Shown: positions 6,945 through 9,265 of the stretch, in pieces
Position numbering within the stretch: position 1 is the stretch's first letter
How the letters are laid out: the number at the start of each line of letters is the position of its first letter
Source of the DNA: Porphyromonadaceae bacterium UBA7087
GTDB taxonomy: Bacteria > Bacteroidota > Bacteroidia > Bacteroidales > Muribaculaceae
Reading direction: 5' to 3'
Length of the DNA stretch: 9,265 nucleotides
Assembly: GCA_002493515.1 (NCBI GenBank)
Contig: DKYZ01000132.1
Coordinates: 1 to 9,265, forward strand
Made by a program: the position numbers and the translations under genes
Notes under the pieces: generated by a model
The model's database searches: none
Seen by the model: only the letters and a program-made list of their open reading frames with translations
Told to the model about the DNA's origin: nothing

Positions 6945-7538
6945 ATGGAGACCTCAATTCTATTTCCGGGAGACAACGACACGCTGCGTGACCACGGGCG
7001 TGAGAAGCTGAAACCGTTCAGCCTTTACAACAGCGAGACCGGGCGCCGCCGCCCTCTCGGCATTATAGCCGCCGTAGGGAGGCGGGGGGAGCTGGGACGT
7101 GCCGGCGACCTGATATGGCACCTGCCAGGCGACCTTCGCCGTTTCAAGGCCGTGACTGTCGGCCATCCTGTCATCATGGGCCGCAAGACCTGGGACTCGC
7201 TTCCGAAGAAGCCGCTGCCCGGAAGACGCAATATCGTAGTGACGCGGGATGAGGCGTGGAGCTCGCCGGGCGCGGAGCGTGCCCGTTCGCTGGAGGAGGC
7301 GTTGGCGATGTGTGACGCCGGCGAGATGCCCTACGTCATAGGAGGCGCCTCTGTGTACGCCGAGGCGATGCCTTATGCGACATCGCTCTCGCTTACGCTC
7401 GTTGATGCCGAGTGTGATGATGCCGACGTGTTCTTTCCGGAGGTCAGTCCCGACGACTGGAGGGTGAGCGGGGAATCGCCGGTGGAGACATCGCCCGACG
7501 GAATATCTTACCGATATGTGGATTATCTGAGGAAATGA
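6945..7538 (+). CDS. folA: Dihydrofolate reductase with N-terminal extension
   Basis: This enzyme reduces dihydrofolate to tetrahydrofolate with NADPH. The 197-residue reading contains a complete DHFR domain from about residue 37. The core strand is GIIAAV. WHLPGDLRRF at 58-67 carries the catalytic Asp63 (Asp27 in E. coli). GHPVIMGRKTWDSLP at 73-87 and PLPGRRNIVVTR at 90-101 form the NADPH site, and VIGGASVY spans 131-138. The C-terminal strand pattern is also typical. DHFRs are usually near 160-170 residues; this one carries about 36 extra residues at the front, charged and without a signal peptide. No ATG lies between 6945 and the domain, so either the extension is real or a non-ATG start is used. 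No thymidylate synthase gene is next to it. The stop overlaps the start of the next gene as ATGA, suggesting translational coupling. Confidence 0.93.
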   Translation: METSILFPGDNDTLRDHGREKLKPFSLYNSETGRRRPLGIIAAVGRRGELGRAGDLIWHLPGDLRRFKAVTVGHPVIMGRKTWDSLPKKPLPGRRNIVVTRDEAWSSPGAERARSLEEALAMCDAGEMPYVIGGASVYAEAMPYATSLSLTLVDAECDDADVFFPEVSPDDWRVSGESPVETSPDGISYRYVDYLRK

Positions 7539-8806
7539 AGGTAGTATTGATAAACAAATCCGACTCTACAGGAGGAGCCGCCGTAGTGACCTTCAGGCTT
7601 ATGGAGGCGCTGCGCGCGGCTGGAGTCGACGCGCGTATGCTTGTGGCCGAGAAAAGGCGTGACTCGGCGTTTGTGGAGCTCGCTTCCGGACGCAGAAGCC
7701 TGCGCAAGGCTTTCCTTTCGGAGCGTCTGAAGATTTTCCTTGCCAACGGTATGAGTCGTGAGACGCTCTTCAGGATAGATACCGCTTCCGACGGGGTTCC
7801 TCTGTGGCATCACCGCTGGGTGGAGGAGGCTGATGTCGTGTGTCTCAACTGGGTGAACCAGGGGTTGCTTTCTTTAGACGGTCTGGAGAAGCTGCTTGCT
7901 ACGGGTAAGCCGGTGGTATGGACGATGCACGATATGTGGTGCATGACAGGTATATGCCACCATGCCGGAGAATGTCTTGGCTATCGGGGGGAATGTGGCG
8001 AGTGCCCCCTCCTGGGGTGCAAGGGTGGACCCTGTGATCTTTCGTATGAGGTCTGGAAGAGGAAAGATGATATTTATTACTATGGAAAGCGCAAGATTAC
8101 GTTTGTGGCGGTGAGCCATTGGCTGGAGGAGCTCTCTAAGCACTCGCTGCTGCTTTCGGGTCAGAGGGTGGAGGTCATACCGAATGCTTTCCCGCTTGAC
8201 GACAAGGATGTGTCGGCTCTTGTCCAGGCGAAGAATCGCGGCGACGGGAAGAAGCGGATAATATTTGGGGCGGCCCGTCTCGATGACCCGATAAAGGGGC
8301 TTGCCACTCTGAGGGAGGCGACGCTGGTGTTGCGTGACCGTTATCCGGAGGTTGCGGAGCGCCTGGAGATAGAGGCGTTCGGAAATGTCAAGGACAGGAG
8401 GTCGCTCAGGGGATTCGGCATAGCGTTGCGGCATCTCGGGCGTCTTGAGGGTCGCGGGGCCATTGCGTCGGTATACAGGAAAGGGGATATAGTGGTCTCT
8501 TCGTCGGATTATGAGACGTTGCCCGGGACGCTTGTGGAGGGGCAGGCCTGGGGCTGTGTGCCCGTGGCGTTCGACCATGGTGGCCAGGGCGACATCATCG
8601 GCCATCTCAAGACCGGCTATCTTGCTCCGTATAGCGAGGATTTGACTGCACGAGCCGCCTCCCTTGCGGAAGGCATCCTTTGGGCGGCCCGACAGGACAG
8701 CGGAATCATCCAGCCGATGCGTGAGTCGGTCGAGAGCCGTTTCTCATCCCGTTCCGTCGCCAGTTCGTATATCCGACTGTTCAGGCAGTTGCTGAAAATG
8801 GAATGA
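7535..8806 (+). CDS. GT4-type glycosyltransferase
   Basis: This 423-residue GT-B fold enzyme should transfer a sugar from a nucleotide-sugar donor during cell-surface or secreted glycan synthesis. The N-terminal half starts with VVLINKSDSTGGAA, the usual first strand and glycine loop. The centre has HDMWCMTG at 132-139 followed by a cysteine cluster (C141, C147, C154, C157, C162, C167). A similar HDxW...TGxC...C...CxxCP block is known in a subset of GT4 enzymes of the WcaL/colanic-acid kind. The C-terminal half holds the donor site: DPIKG at 251-255 and an E-x7-E motif at E327 and E335 in SSDYETLPGTLVEGQAWG. There are no membrane segments. Donor and acceptor cannot be told from sequence. It overlaps the folA stop by four bases and ends before a hairpin, so the two genes form a short operon. 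Confidence 0.9.
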   Translation: MKVVLINKSDSTGGAAVVTFRLMEALRAAGVDARMLVAEKRRDSAFVELASGRRSLRKAFLSERLKIFLANGMSRETLFRIDTASDGVPLWHHRWVEEADVVCLNWVNQGLLSLDGLEKLLATGKPVVWTMHDMWCMTGICHHAGECLGYRGECGECPLLGCKGGPCDLSYEVWKRKDDIYYYGKRKITFVAVSHWLEELSKHSLLLSGQRVEVIPNAFPLDDKDVSALVQAKNRGDGKKRIIFGAARLDDPIKGLATLREATLVLRDRYPEVAERLEIEAFGNVKDRRSLRGFGIALRHLGRLEGRGAIASVYRKGDIVVSSSDYETLPGTLVEGQAWGCVPVAFDHGGQGDIIGHLKTGYLAPYSEDLTARAASLAEGILWAARQDSGIIQPMRESVESRFSSRSVASSYIRLFRQLLKME

Positions 8807-8827
8807 CAGGTTCTTCTTGAACATGCC

Positions 8828-8863
8828 ATCGCCCGTGGATCATACTCACGAGCCACGGGCGAT
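8828..8863. terminator. GC-rich hairpin between convergent genes
   Basis: A perfect 11-base-pair stem, ATCGCCCGTGG with CCACGGGCGAT, encloses a 14-base loop. It starts 22 bases after the glycosyltransferase stop and ends 10 bases before the stop of the convergent minus-strand gene, so it could end both transcripts. The plus-strand downstream side is only moderately T-rich (AGTTGTAATTCAGTTTG) and the minus side is not T-rich at all, so plus-strand termination is the better supported role. Confidence 0.65.
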
Positions 8864-8872
8864 AGTTGTAAT

Positions 8873-9265
8873 TCAGTTTGTTGCTTTGCGAATCAGTTTT
8901 TTCCCGTTGGAGATAACTATGCCGGGTTGTCCGTTGTCTTTTGTTCCGTCAATGCGGTAGGCATCCGTGCTGCTTTCATTGTCGATAAGTGACTGGATTC
9001 CGGTCAGTTTATCGTAGTCGAAGAGCACCTCATCTCCGTTCGTGACTTTGACCAGATTCATCAGTGTGCCGTCCTGGCCTGTTTCGAAATTGGCCAACGG
9101 GCCTTGCGTGGAGCCAATCCCGTCATACCATATGGCAGATGAATATTGGGCTCCAGTCTCCTGATTGTATGTTTTCAGGAAGAACACGCCGTCTTCGTAT
9201 GGGATATTTCCGAGGGATGTTTCTATCTTCTCGCATTTCGCGCGATACTGTTTCATTGAGTGTGT
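8873..9265 (-). CDS. C-terminal part of a probable exported protein (partial)
   Basis: I do not recognise the family. The reading frame stays open to the window edge (three more codons, T-H-S, precede the ATG at 9256), and the part from that ATG has no signal peptide. The visible 130 residues are therefore most likely the 3' end of a longer gene. The last 25 residues read Y-R-I-D-G, then a short variable link, then PGIVISNGKKLIRK. This resembles the conserved tail (YDLxGR...GIxIxNGKKxxxK) of many secreted or surface proteins of Bacteroidales, which looks like a type IX-secretion-type sorting region. The rest is rich in G, D, N, Y and T, and fits a beta-rich extracellular domain. Export and sorting are inferred from this tail only. 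Confidence 0.6.
   Translation of the reverse strand, partial: THSMKQYRAKCEKIETSLGNIPYEDGVFFLKTYNQETGAQYSSAIWYDGIGSTQGPLANFETGQDGTLMNLVKVTNGDEVLFDYDKLTGIQSLIDNESSTDAYRIDGTKDNGQPGIVISNGKKLIRKATN

Noticed and set aside
54..9265. Search for CRISPR arrays, insertion sequences, attachment sites, tRNA or rRNA genes, and defence modules
   Set aside because: I saw no spaced direct repeats, transposase or integrase motifs, tRNA-like folds, or defence proteins other than the lone WYL regulator, which is not evidence on its own.

Overview
The window looks like chromosomal DNA from a Bacteroidales bacterium; a fairly GC-rich gut relative such as Muribaculaceae is my best guess. The basis is Bacteroidota-type promoter boxes (TTG or TTTG, about 20 bases, TAnnTTTG), a lack of Shine-Dalgarno sites at the starts, an SPII lipoprotein with a DUF4369/thioredoxin-like layout, and a short ManC next to a Na/Pi symporter fused to a PhoU-like domain. 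The family assignment is inference.

Layout. On the minus strand, read right to left, a Na+/phosphate symporter (6806 to 5001) is followed by mannose-1-phosphate guanylyltransferase (4951 to 3866). A terminator hairpin comes next, overlapping the promoter of a WYL-domain regulator (3716 to 2796). After a second hairpin and promoter come a lipoprotein with a degenerate thioredoxin-like domain (2695 to 1667) and the YifB/ComM-type AAA+ ATPase (1628 to 54). The left edge (1 to 53) is a purine- and G-rich repeat tract. On the plus strand, dihydrofolate reductase (6945 to 7538) and a GT4-type glycosyltransferase (7535 to 8806) overlap by ATGA. A GC-rich hairpin separates the glycosyltransferase from the 3' end of a minus-strand gene that runs off the right edge.

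Functions. The genes are mostly housekeeping or envelope-related: phosphate uptake, GDP-mannose supply, folate metabolism, glycan synthesis, a surface lipoprotein, and a DNA-processing ATPase. ManC and the glycosyltransferase could both serve surface polysaccharide synthesis, but they are in different transcription units and no direct link is visible.

I found no CRISPR array, insertion sequence, tRNA, rRNA, phage or defence module, and no convincing undescribed system. The points most worth a second look are small: compact terminator/promoter overlaps, a predicted leaderless lipoprotein mRNA, a thioredoxin-like domain without its cysteines, a DHFR with a 36-residue N-terminal extension coupled to a glycosyltransferase, and the G-rich repeat at the left edge.
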